Of a DNA stretch of 18,732 nt, positions 7,520 to 14,535 are shown piece after piece. The notes beneath the pieces were generated by a model. That model worked only from the letters and a program-made list of their open reading frames with translations. It made no database searches and was not told where the DNA came from. Source of the DNA: JBCDBY01 sp039182715 (GTDB taxonomy: Bacteria; Planctomycetota; PLA2); NCBI GenBank assembly GCA_039182715.1, contig JBCDBY010000048.1, positions 1 through 18,732 of the forward strand, in the 5' to 3' direction. Each line of letters begins with the position of its first letter. Within the stretch, counting starts at the first letter, position 1. The position numbers and the translations under genes are program-made.

Positions 7520-7930
7520 GTGCAGCCCCCCCGCTCCCTCTTTCTCCGATGCCTGCTCCGCGCCCTGCGCGGGCGCTGCCCCGCATGCGGCCTCGGGAAG
7601 GTCACCCGGCGCTATACCAACCTCGTGCGGAGCTGCCCGCGCTGCGGCTGGATCCTCGAGCGGGAGCCCGGCGCCATCACCGGCGCCATGTACCTCACGG
7701 CCATCCTCACGCAATTCGCGGCGGTCGCCGTGATGCTGCTCTGCTGGGCGTTGACCGACTGGTCGACCACGCGCATCATCGTCACCGGCCTGCCGATCCT
7801 GATCGTCTTCAGCGTCGTCGCGCTCGCCTGGTCGAAGCGCATCTGGATCGCGGTCGAGTTCTGGACCGACATGAACAGCGACGAAGCGGCCGACAACTAC
7901 GAGCAGCGCGCGTTCGTGGATCCGGAATGA
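7520..7930 (+). CDS. DUF983 zinc-ribbon membrane protein
   Basis: 136 residues from GTG at 7520. The N-terminus carries two CPxCG-type knuckles, Cys20/Cys23 (RCPACGLGK) and Cys39/Cys42 (SCPRCGW), a probable zinc ribbon. Two transmembrane helices follow (~58-80 and ~86-106), then a short acidic tail. This layout matches the DUF983 family, which in other bacteria is frequently encoded near cytochrome oxidase assembly genes; its biochemical role is unknown. No Shine-Dalgarno is seen, but the Cys knuckles at residue 20 leave little room for a later start. Its stop overlaps the next start as ATGA (7927-7930), so the phosphotransferase-kinase fusion is probably translated by coupling. Confidence 0.78.
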   Translation: MQPPRSLFLRCLLRALRGRCPACGLGKVTRRYTNLVRSCPRCGWILEREPGAITGAMYLTAILTQFAAVAVMLLCWALTDWSTTRIIVTGLPILIVFSVVALAWSKRIWIAVEFWTDMNSDEAADNYEQRAFVDPE

Positions 7931-9321
7931 ACCTCGAAGAGCTCGGAGTCCTCGTCGAGACCCACGTCTCCCGCGTCGTCCTGACCGACGACCGCGCCTA
8001 CAAGATGAAGAAGGCGGTCACGCTGCCGTTCGTCGACCAGGGCACGCTCGCCCGGCGCAAGCGGCTGTGCGAGGAGGAGGTCCGGCTCAACGCGGAGCTG
8101 GCGCCGGGCGTCTACAGGGGCGTCGTGCCGCTCGTCCGGAACCCCGAGGGCACGCTCCGCTTCGGCGGCGAGGGCGAGATCGTCGAGTGGGCGGTCGAAA
8201 TGGAGCGACTGCCCGACGACGGCATGTTCGACCGCCTGCCGCGCGCCGAGCTGCAGGCCGCGCTCCCGGAGCTTGCCGAGAAGCTGCGACGCTTCTACGC
8301 GCACGCGCCGCGCGCCGAAGAGGAAGGCTCTCCCGCATCGGTGCGCCGCCGCGTGCGGACCGTCCTCGACGTCGCCGAGCAGCATCTCGACCCGGCCTAT
8401 GCGGCCGTGCTGCGTCCGCACCTCGAGCGCCGGCTCGACGCGCTGGGAGATCTCTTCGCCCGCCGCGCGCGCGAGGGCTTCGTCGTGGAGGGCCACGGCG
8501 ACCTGCACACCGCCAACCTCTGCCGGACCGCGCGGGGCGTCGTCGCCTACGACCGGTTGGAGTTCGATCGTTTCCTGCGCTGCGGCGACATCGCCTTCGA
8601 TCTCGCGTTTCTCGTCATGTCTCTCGAAACGTCGGGGCAGGCCGACCTGGTGCCGGACCTGCTGGCGTCCTTCGAGGATCCCGACCTCGACCGGCTCGTC
8701 GCGTTCTACAAACTGCAGCGGGCGCTCGTGCGCGCGAACGTGAGCGTCTTCCGCGGGCTCGATCCCGCCCCGTTCGACCGCTACGCGGTGCAGCAGGCGC
8801 TGCCCACCTGGGGCGTGCTGCTCTGCGGCCTGCCCGCGACCGGCAAGTCGACGCGGGCACGGGCGCTGGGCGGCACCGTCGTACGCAGCGACGCCGTGCG
8901 CAAACAGCTGTGCGGCATCGATCCGGACGAGCACTGGCAGGGCGGCTTCGACGAGGGGCCGTACGATCCGAACGTGACGGCGCAGGTCTACGAAGCGGTG
9001 GCGGCGCAGGCGGCCGCGACGCCGCGCGTGGTGGTCGACGCGCAGCTCGGAACCCGGGCGCAGCGCGCGCAGCTGATCGCGGCGCTCGGCGACCGACCCT
9101 GGGTCTTCGTCCATCTGCACGAGCCGGACGAGGTGATTCGCGCGCGTCTGGCGCAGCGGGCGACGGAGGGCGATATCAGCGACGCCGACTGGGAGGTCTA
9201 CGGCATCGCGCGCGACCGCTTCGAGCCGCCCGACGAGATCGATCCCGCGCGCGTTGTGCCCGCCGATCCGGACGCGATCACCCGCCGACTAGCACGACAA
9301 TCAGTGGACCGGCGAGCGTGA
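7927..9321 (+). CDS. APH-like phosphotransferase fused to P-loop kinase
   Basis: 464 residues. The N-terminal ~290 residues form an aminoglycoside phosphotransferase-like kinase fold, with nucleotide-lobe AYKMKKAV (24-31), catalytic loop HGDLHTANL (190-198) and YDRLEFDRF followed by DIAFDLAFL. The C-terminal ~165 residues are an AAA_33/zeta-like kinase with Walker A GLPATGKST (301-309, Lys307). The fusion matches the widespread 'bifunctional aminoglycoside phosphotransferase/ATP-binding protein' family (COG2187 plus COG0645 as I recall). Real substrates are unknown, and the name should not be read as antibiotic resistance. It starts inside the DUF983 stop (ATGA). An internal reading from 7549 was rejected because it would overlap DUF983 in another frame. 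The last 44 bp overlap the convergent exchanger gene. Confidence 0.88.
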   Translation: MNLEELGVLVETHVSRVVLTDDRAYKMKKAVTLPFVDQGTLARRKRLCEEEVRLNAELAPGVYRGVVPLVRNPEGTLRFGGEGEIVEWAVEMERLPDDGMFDRLPRAELQAALPELAEKLRRFYAHAPRAEEEGSPASVRRRVRTVLDVAEQHLDPAYAAVLRPHLERRLDALGDLFARRAREGFVVEGHGDLHTANLCRTARGVVAYDRLEFDRFLRCGDIAFDLAFLVMSLETSGQADLVPDLLASFEDPDLDRLVAFYKLQRALVRANVSVFRGLDPAPFDRYAVQQALPTWGVLLCGLPATGKSTRARALGGTVVRSDAVRKQLCGIDPDEHWQGGFDEGPYDPNVTAQVYEAVAAQAAATPRVVVDAQLGTRAQRAQLIAALGDRPWVFVHLHEPDEVIRARLAQRATEGDISDADWEVYGIARDRFEPPDEIDPARVVPADPDAITRRLARQSVDRRA

Positions 9322-10915
9322 GCACCACGCTCGCGACGGCGAACGAAGCGGCGTAGGAGATCGCCGGCGCGTCCGAGTCGGCGGCGCGGCGCAGGGCGGT
9401 GAGCGCCGCGGACGACGTCATGCCGCCGCAGACGCTGCCCCAGACGTCGACGGGACGCATGCGCAGGAGATGACGCCCGACGGCGATGGAGATCCCCATC
9501 GGCACGACGGTGATGGCGAGACCGCACGCGAGGATGGTCGTCCACGGCACCTCGAACATCGAGCCGGCCGAATCGCCCGCGAAGAGCCCTGCCTCGCAGA
9601 CGAAGAGCAGCACGCCGAGATCGCGCACGAGCTGCCGCGCGGCGGCCGGCACGTGCGACCGCAGCGGCCCGATGCGCCGGAAGCGGCCGAGCAGCAGGCC
9701 GGAGAGCAGCAGCCCGCCCGCGATGCCGAGCGTGACGTGGAAGGCGCCGAAGTCGAGCGAGAGCCTGCCGAGCAGCACGCCGAGCACGATGCCGGCGGCG
9801 TAGACGGCGACGTCGGTCTCGTTCGTCGACCGCTCGAAGCGGCCGACGAAGGTCGCGAAGCGTCGCACGTCGTCGCGCCCGCCCGAGACGTGGACGATGT
9901 CGTCCCGCGCGAGGCGGGTCTCCGCGTTCGGCTCCATCTCTACGCCGCCGCGCACCACGCGCACGATGAGGCAGTGGAAGCGGCGAATGAGATCGAGCTC
10001 GACGAGCGTCTTGCCGACGACCTGCGACGACTGCACCAAGATCGCGCGGGCGGACGGCATGCGGCGGCGCAGCTCGACGTCGTAGATCTCCGGCCCGACC
10101 CACTTCTCGAACCGGTGCAGCGCCGCGACCGTGCCGCGCACCATCAGGTGGTCGCCCGCCTCGAGCTTGGTGAGCGCGTCGGGCACGAAGACCTGCGTGC
10201 CGCGATGCACGCGCGTGACCGTGCAGCCGGTGCGCCGCGGCAACCCCATCTCGGCCAGCGACTTGCCGATGACCGTGTCGAACTTCACGTCGAACGCACG
10301 CAGCATCTCCGGCCCACCGACCGGCGCGAGCTCGTCCTCCTCGTCGGGGTCGGTCAGACGGTAGCGAAGCAGGCGCGGCACCAGCTCGACCATGAGCACG
10401 ACCGCGGCGATGCCGATCGGATAGGTGATCGCGAAGGCGACCGAGAGCTGCGCCTCCTGCGGAGCAATCTCGCTCGCGGCGGCGTACGTCGGCGCGCTGG
10501 TCAAGGCGCCCGCGAGCGTGCCGGCGGCGGTCGAGCTGTCGAACTCGAACGTGCGGGCGAGCAGCACCGTCAAGCCGATCGCGAGCACGTTGACCAGCAG
10601 ACCGAGGAAGACGAACTGCCAGCCCTCCCGGTGGCGCAGGCTCCCGAAGAAGCGCGGTCCCGCCTCGAATCCGACCGAGTAGATGAAGAGCGCGAACCCG
10701 AAGTCGCCCAGCGTGAGCTTGGGAATGGTGCCGCCATACATCTCCGCGATCGAGACGCCCGCGCGGCCGAAGAGCAGCGCCACGATGATCGTGCCCGCCG
10801 CCGGGCCGAGCGCGATGCCGCGGATCGAGATGCGGCCGAGCGTGAATCCGAGCGCGACGACGAGACAGTAACCAGCGATCGGCCACTCGTTCAGACGAAC
10901 GAGCAGGTCGCTCAC
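9278..10915 (-). CDS. AspT/YidE-type exchanger (AAE family) with two RCK_C domains
   Basis: 545 residues. Two homologous membrane halves (~1-185 and ~375-545) flank a cytoplasmic middle with two TrkA-C (RCK_C) domains (~205-290 and ~290-370, GDHLMVRG and RDDIVHVSGG). Family signatures are FIYSVGFEAGP (78-88), GALTSAPTYAAA (136-147) and GGMTSSAALTAL in the second half. AspT itself swaps aspartate for alanine; most relatives have unknown substrates, so only an anion or amino-acid exchanger can be claimed. It starts with GTG at 10915, overlapping the stop of the small UGA-containing gene upstream (GTGA), so it is likely the last gene of the oxidase operon. Its 3' end overlaps the convergent kinase gene by 44 bp. 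Confidence 0.9.
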   Translation of the reverse strand: MSDLLVRLNEWPIAGYCLVVALGFTLGRISIRGIALGPAAGTIIVALLFGRAGVSIAEMYGGTIPKLTLGDFGFALFIYSVGFEAGPRFFGSLRHREGWQFVFLGLLVNVLAIGLTVLLARTFEFDSSTAAGTLAGALTSAPTYAAASEIAPQEAQLSVAFAITYPIGIAAVVLMVELVPRLLRYRLTDPDEEDELAPVGGPEMLRAFDVKFDTVIGKSLAEMGLPRRTGCTVTRVHRGTQVFVPDALTKLEAGDHLMVRGTVAALHRFEKWVGPEIYDVELRRRMPSARAILVQSSQVVGKTLVELDLIRRFHCLIVRVVRGGVEMEPNAETRLARDDIVHVSGGRDDVRRFATFVGRFERSTNETDVAVYAAGIVLGVLLGRLSLDFGAFHVTLGIAGGLLLSGLLLGRFRRIGPLRSHVPAAARQLVRDLGVLLFVCEAGLFAGDSAGSMFEVPWTTILACGLAITVVPMGISIAVGRHLLRMRPVDVWGSVCGGMTSSAALTALRRAADSDAPAISYAASFAVASVVLTLAGPLIVVLVGG

Positions 10916-11163
10916 TGCGCGTCGTTTTCAGCTTCGGCTCGAAGGGCCTTTCGCATGCTGAAGAAGGCGAGCATGCCGATGGCCCCCAGCGCGATGAACG
11001 GGCTCACCATCATGACGATGATGGAGCTGCCGTACGCGTGCGCGACGCGCTGCTGGGTCTCGTCTGCAGAGGCGGCAACTGCCGTCCGGCAGGACGGTCA
11101 GGCGAAAGCGAACGACTGCAGGAGAAGGAAGGCCACGATGGCCAGAAGAGCGCCGATGCGCAT
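10912..11163 (-). CDS. Candidate selenoprotein: signal peptide, U-P-S-C, one TM helix (in-frame UGA)
   Basis: From ATG at 11163 the first 21 codons encode a classic signal peptide (Arg2, leucine-rich core, ending QSFAFA). The next codon is TGA (11100-11098). The same frame then stays open for 61 codons: P-S-C-R-T, a polar stretch with ADETQQR, a transmembrane helix (SSIIVMMVSPFIALGAIGML) and a basic, then acidic tail. Its TGA overlaps the GTG of the exchanger gene. Third-position GC is about 80-84% on both sides of the UGA, so both parts look coding. Read as selenocysteine, the mature protein begins U-P-S-C, a CxxC-like redox motif. I recall small proteins with mature N-terminus CPxC near SCO/DUF420 genes, which would make this a Cys-to-Sec change; unverified. 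Alternatives: nonsense-mutated Cys gene, sequencing error, or a 21-residue peptide. Confidence 0.6.
11079..11097 (-). promoter_or_regulatory. Stem-loops directly after the in-frame UGA (possible SECIS)
   Basis: Right after the UGA two alternative perfect hairpins can form on the minus-strand RNA. One pairs CCGUCC (11097-11092) with GGACGG (11087-11082), loop UGCC. The other pairs CUGCC (11092-11088) with GGCAG (11083-11079), loop GGAC. The latter has G in the first loop positions, as bacterial SECIS elements usually do. Its loop begins 11 bases from the UGA, nearer than the 16-37 I recall for typical bacterial elements. A weaker 4-bp hairpin (CGGC/GCCG, loop AGUU) has a loop 17 bases away. 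Suggestive only. Confidence 0.3.
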
Positions 11164-11169
11164 GGGACT

Positions 11170-11175
11170 AGTATA
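11170..11175 (-). promoter_or_regulatory. Possible -10 box (TATACT) before the UGA-containing gene
   Basis: On the minus strand TATACT, five of six consensus bases, ends six bases before the ATG of the small gene, and no Shine-Dalgarno sequence is present. The -35 position has no good match. If active it would give an internal, leaderless start within the oxidase operon. Confidence 0.2.
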
Positions 11176-11227
11176 GCGCACGGGCCAGGAGCCAGGGACT
11201 CGCAGCCCCGGCCCCCATCCCCCTCGC

Positions 11228-11644
11228 CTACATGAGATAGAGCATCCCGTAGACCACCACGCCGGTGACGGAAACGTACAGCCAGATCGGGGTGGTCCAG
11301 CGCGCCCACTTGCGGTGCTCGGGCCAGCGCTTCTTGACGGCCAGGTAGAGCGTGCGGAGCACCATGGGCAGGTTGACCGCAGCCAGGATCACATGGCTGA
11401 TCAGGACGGCGAAATAGACCGGTCGCGTCCAGTCCTGCTTCTCGTAGGGCGTGTGCAGCGCGGTGTAGTGGTAGATCAGATAGCTCACCAGAAAGGCCAT
11501 CGACGCCAGGAAGGCGGCGCCCATGAACTTGCCGTGGAGTTCCCGCTTGCCGCCGCGGATCGCGATCAGCCCGCCGACCAGCAGCACGCCGCTCAACGCA
11601 TTGAGCGCGGTGTTGATCGTCGGATGGAGCGGGACATCCCCCAT
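11228..11644 (-). CDS. DUF420 membrane protein (CtaM-like oxidase assembly)
   Basis: 138 residues with four transmembrane helices. It matches DUF420: PLHPTINTALNALSG near the start, HGKFMGAAF, FLVSYLIYHY (59-68), FAVLISHVILAAVNLPMV, and HRKWARWTTPIWLYVSVTGVVVY. Several His in or near helices are conserved in the family. The Bacillus/Staphylococcus relative CtaM is needed to mature heme A-containing oxidases, so an assembly role here fits the context. The start overlaps the SCO stop by one base (TGATG), implying translational coupling. Followed after 64 bases by the UGA-containing small gene. Confidence 0.9.
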   Translation of the reverse strand: MGDVPLHPTINTALNALSGVLLVGGLIAIRGGKRELHGKFMGAAFLASMAFLVSYLIYHYTALHTPYEKQDWTRPVYFAVLISHVILAAVNLPMVLRTLYLAVKKRWPEHRKWARWTTPIWLYVSVTGVVVYGMLYLM

Positions 11645-12258
11645 CAGGAGGCGTCCTCGGCGAGAAGCTCGCGGATCGCCTTGCGCAACTGCTTCATCTG
11701 CCCGACGTTGATCTGCGCGTAGTGGCCGCGCACGACGCCCTTTCGGTCAATGAGCGCGAGGCGGTAGGAGTGGTTCAGCGGCTCGTTGTCGTCCCAGGGC
11801 AGCTTGAGCTGCTCGAAGACGAACCGGCGGATCTCCTTGCGCTCCGGATGGCGCACGAAGTACCAGACGTCCGGCCGCGCGTAGTAGCTCTCGGCGTAGC
11901 CCTTGAGCACCTCGGGCGTATCCCGGGCGGGATCGACCGTCAGCATCAGGAGCCGGAAGTCCTCCTCCTTCGAGAACTCCTCCTGCAGATCGTAGAACTC
12001 CTTGCACATGACGGGGCAGTGCGTCGGGCAGGTGGTGAACATGGTCGACGCGATCCACACCTTGCCGAGCAGATCCTTGCGCCCGAGCGCGCGGCCCTGA
12101 ATCTCCTGGAAGTTGAAGTCGTCGAGCTTCTGGATCTCGTAGAGCGGCTTCTCCTGCATCTCGGGCTGCCGGGCGTCGGTCGAGCTGGTGCTGGTGCTGG
12201 AGCTGACCGGATCCGCGCAGGCGGCGAGGAGGAGCAGAAGCGGAAGGAACTTGTTCAT
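11644..12258 (-). CDS. SCO1/SenC copper-delivery lipoprotein
   Basis: 204 residues from ATG at 12258. The N-terminus MNKFLPLLLLLAAC is a lipoprotein signal with lipobox Cys14, so it is membrane-tethered in the periplasm. A Ser/Thr linker precedes the thioredoxin-like domain, which carries the SCO copper site C-P-T-H-C (Cys77, Cys81) and the conserved third ligand His163 (LNHSYRLALID). A further Cys85 lies just after (CPVMC). Family role: loading copper into the CuA site of oxidase subunit II, encoded in the same run. The start overlaps the permease stop (ATGA) and has a good Shine-Dalgarno (AAGGGAG, ~8 bases). A longer frame further upstream was rejected because it overlaps the permease. Confidence 0.94.
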   Translation of the reverse strand: MNKFLPLLLLLAACADPVSSSTSTSSTDARQPEMQEKPLYEIQKLDDFNFQEIQGRALGRKDLLGKVWIASTMFTTCPTHCPVMCKEFYDLQEEFSKEEDFRLLMLTVDPARDTPEVLKGYAESYYARPDVWYFVRHPERKEIRRFVFEQLKLPWDDNEPLNHSYRLALIDRKGVVRGHYAQINVGQMKQLRKAIRELLAEDAS

Positions 12259-13010
12259 CGCAGATCTCCCTTGGCCGGGCGGCGCGCCGAACGCGCACAG
12301 AGCACGAGCATGAGCGCGGCGAAGCCGGCCGTGACGGAAAGACAGAGCAACGGGGACAGGTTGCCGCCCAGCCCGGCGGCGTGGCGGAGCGCCGCGACGC
12401 CGTACGTGAGCGGGTTCGCATACACCAATACGCCGAACCACGTATCAAGGTTGTCGATCGGGAAAATCGCTCCCGAAAGAAGCCACATCGGGAACAGGAA
12501 CACGCTCATGATCGCGTGATAGCCCTGGATGGAATCCATCGGCCACGCGATCAGGAAGCCCAGCCCGGTGAGCCCGACCGCCATGAGTCCGAGCACGCCG
12601 ATCGAAGCGAGCAGCTCCAGCGGTCCCATCGTGTGTCCGACCACGGCACCCAGCAGCAGGAAGAGCGACGCCTGCAGCACCGCGAGAATCGTGCCCCCGA
12701 GCACCTTGCCCCAGACGATGGAAAGGCGCGAAACGGGCGCGACGAGCACCCCCTGCAAGAAGCCCTCGCCGCGGTCGCGGATGATCGAGATGGTCGAGAA
12801 GATCGCCGTGAAGAGGACGATCAGCGACGCCATCCCGGGAAGCAGGAACTGCGGGTAGGTGCCGGTCCCGCCGGGGCTGAAGCTGTTCTTGAATCCGGCG
12901 CTGAAGAGGATCCAGAAGATGACCGGCTGGATGATGGCGCCCGCCACGCGGTTGCGCTGACGGAAGAAACGGAGCAGCTCGCGCTCCACGAGAGTCATCA
13001 CGGCGCTCAT
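12255..13010 (-). CDS. ABC-2 type transporter permease
   Basis: 251 residues, about six transmembrane helices, starting MSAVMTLVERELLRFFRQRNR, the cytoplasmic coupling segment typical of the DrrB/NodJ-like ABC2_membrane family. Family features include RDRGEGFLQGVLVAPVSR between helices 2 and 3, FPMWLLSGAIFP and YANPLTYGVAALRHA. It pairs with the ATPase encoded just upstream; the start overlaps the ATPase stop (ATGA at 13010-13007) and its stop overlaps the SCO start. The longer frame to 13748 is a shadow over the ATPase. Cargo is unknown. Embedding among oxidase assembly genes suggests export of a cofactor, metal ligand or lipid needed for oxidase maturation (inference). Confidence 0.9.
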   Translation of the reverse strand: MSAVMTLVERELLRFFRQRNRVAGAIIQPVIFWILFSAGFKNSFSPGGTGTYPQFLLPGMASLIVLFTAIFSTISIIRDRGEGFLQGVLVAPVSRLSIVWGKVLGGTILAVLQASLFLLLGAVVGHTMGPLELLASIGVLGLMAVGLTGLGFLIAWPMDSIQGYHAIMSVFLFPMWLLSGAIFPIDNLDTWFGVLVYANPLTYGVAALRHAAGLGGNLSPLLCLSVTAGFAALMLVLCARSARRPAKGDLR

Positions 13011-13936
13011 TCCGGTTCGCTCCAGAAGCGATGCCCGGTGAGCTGCACGAAGACATCCTCGAGCGTCGGCTTGCCGAGCGACACCGACTCGATGCCGTCG
13101 GCGAACGCCTCGACCAGTTGCGGCACGAAGCGATGGCCGTCGGCCCTCTCGATGCGCAACGTGTCGTCGACCACCTGGCCGTCGAGCTCGAACCGCTCGC
13201 GCACGGCGCCCTGCAGCGCGGTGGCGTCCTCCGCCTCGACCGTGATGATGTCGCCGCCGATGCGCGCCTTGAGTTCGTTCGGCGTGCCGACCGCGACCAG
13301 CTTGCCCTCGTCGAGCAGGGCGAGACGGTCGCACTTCTCGGCCTCTTCCATCAAGTGCGTCGTCAGGAAGCTGGTGACGCCCTCCTTGTCGCGCAGCTCC
13401 TCGAGGTAGGTCCAGACGTCGCGGCGCGCGCCGGGGTCGAGACCGGTCGAAGGCTCGTCGAGCAGCAGCAATCGGGGCTGGTGCAGAAGTCCCTTGGCGA
13501 GCTCCACGCGTCGCCGCAGGCCCCCGGAGAAGTCCTCGGTGTACTCGTTCGCCCGTTCGGAGAGGCCGACGCGGCCGAGCATCTCGTCGGTGCGCTGCCG
13601 CAGCTCCTCGCCGCTGAGCCCGTACAGGTGGCCGTGATGCTTGAGGTTCTCGCGGGCGGTCAGCTTCAGGTCGAGGCTCGGCGACTGGAAGACGACGCCG
13701 ATCGCGCGCCGCACGAGCTGCGCCTCGGAGACCGGATCGTGCCCGCACACGCGCGTGCTCCCCTCGGTCGGCTTCAGCAGCGTCGAGAGAATGCGGAAGA
13801 GCGTCGTCTTGCCGCCGCCGTTGGGCCCCAGCAGGCCGAAGATCTCCCCCGCGCCGACCTGCAGGTCGACCCCGTCCAGCGCGGTCCGTTCGCCGTAGCG
13901 ATGCGTGAGGGCCGAGACTTCGACGGCGTTCACCAT
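13007..13936 (-). CDS. ABC transporter ATP-binding protein
   Basis: 309 residues from ATG at 13936. Motifs in order: aromatic-loop Tyr14, Walker A GPNGGGKTT (37-45), Q-loop Gln84, signature FSGGL (136-140), Walker B LLLLDEP (Asp160-Glu161), D-loop GLDPG and switch His194. The C-terminal ~85 residues (ITVEAEDATAL, LGKPTLEDVFVQLTGH) are the extension typical of DrrA/CcmA-type exporter ATPases. It energises the adjacent ABC-2 permease. The start lies 7 nt inside the end of the subunit-III-like gene. An upstream extension to 14290 was rejected because it overlaps that gene in another frame. Substrate not predictable from sequence. Confidence 0.94.
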   Translation of the reverse strand: MVNAVEVSALTHRYGERTALDGVDLQVGAGEIFGLLGPNGGGKTTLFRILSTLLKPTEGSTRVCGHDPVSEAQLVRRAIGVVFQSPSLDLKLTARENLKHHGHLYGLSGEELRQRTDEMLGRVGLSERANEYTEDFSGGLRRRVELAKGLLHQPRLLLLDEPSTGLDPGARRDVWTYLEELRDKEGVTSFLTTHLMEEAEKCDRLALLDEGKLVAVGTPNELKARIGGDIITVEAEDATALQGAVRERFELDGQVVDDTLRIERADGHRFVPQLVEAFADGIESVSLGKPTLEDVFVQLTGHRFWSEPE

Positions 13937-14409
13937 GAGAAGACTACCGGCAGGACCAAGAGCGCGAACGCGGCCTGCCCGAAAAGCAGCCGCCGGATGT
14001 AGGGCGTCGTCATCGAGAAGATGCCGAACACCGTCGCGTGCAGCGCGAAGATGATCGTGAAGAAGACGAAGGCGATGCGCGGAGCGCGCAGACCGTCCTG
14101 TCCCGGCAAGGAGAGATCGGGCGCCGCGCTGCACACGTAGAAGAGAAGTCCCGCCGCGACGAAGCCGAGCAGGCCCGCGATCCACTGCCGCGCGCCCTTC
14201 GCGTAGACCAGGGGCACGAGAACGAGCAGCGCGATCGCGGCCCAGGAGGGCGTTCGCGTCCACTCCGCGACGTCGTGCGCAGCGCGCCACTCGGTCGCCT
14301 GCGACCGGCGATAGCAGAACGCGAAAAAGGCCGAGCCGAGGAACAGCGCGTCCACGGTCAGCATGAGGTTCACGCCAAAGGCGCGGAGCTCCGCACGATC
14401 AGTCGTCAT
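13930..14409 (-). CDS. Small membrane protein, possibly reduced oxidase subunit III
   Basis: 159 residues with about five hydrophobic helices. Two segments recall cytochrome oxidase subunit III: the N-terminal FGVNLMLTVDALFLGSAFFA (cf. the L-x-E-x-xFFGGLF helix) and FFTIIFALHATVFGIF (His124, cf. the TGLHGLHV helix). The similarity is faint and the canonical helix-2 Glu is replaced by Asp20. Position between ctaB and the assembly ABC genes, with no other ctaE visible, makes a reduced subunit III or an accessory oxidase subunit plausible. No Shine-Dalgarno precedes the ATG at 14409. Its end overlaps the ABC ATPase start by 7 nt. It could equally be an unrelated small membrane protein. Confidence 0.55.
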   Translation of the reverse strand: MTTDRAELRAFGVNLMLTVDALFLGSAFFAFCYRRSQATEWRAAHDVAEWTRTPSWAAIALLVLVPLVYAKGARQWIAGLLGFVAAGLLFYVCSAAPDLSLPGQDGLRAPRIAFVFFTIIFALHATVFGIFSMTTPYIRRLLFGQAAFALLVLPVVFSW

Positions 14410-14535
14410 GAATAAGGGAATTCGAAGCCCGGGGCCGAGCGATTCAGTTTTCAGCCCGCGGCGCGCGAATCAATAAACGGAGCGCGGAATTCCGGGCCAA
14501 CGCGCCGATCCGGCGTCTCGACGCCCGAACAGCAC

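Noticed and set aside
7927..9321. Aminoglycoside resistance determinant
   Set aside because: The APH-like fold is fused to a P-loop kinase in a widespread chromosomal family; nothing mobile or resistance-related surrounds it.
9470..11176. 568-codon plus-strand frame opposite the exchanger
   Set aside because: Antisense shadow of the AspT-like gene and the small UGA-containing gene; no recognisable domain and no ribosome site.
11010..11309. 99-codon minus-strand frame overlapping the UGA-containing gene
   Set aside because: Different frame with Arg/Ser/Pro-rich sequence; it crosses the DUF420 end and lacks the signal peptide/TM pattern of the frame that couples to the exchanger start.
14512..14525. 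GGCGTC/GACGCC hairpin in the ctaB gap as a terminator
   Set aside because: Short stem with a tiny loop and no T-tract on the minus strand; downstream genes appear to belong to the same operon.
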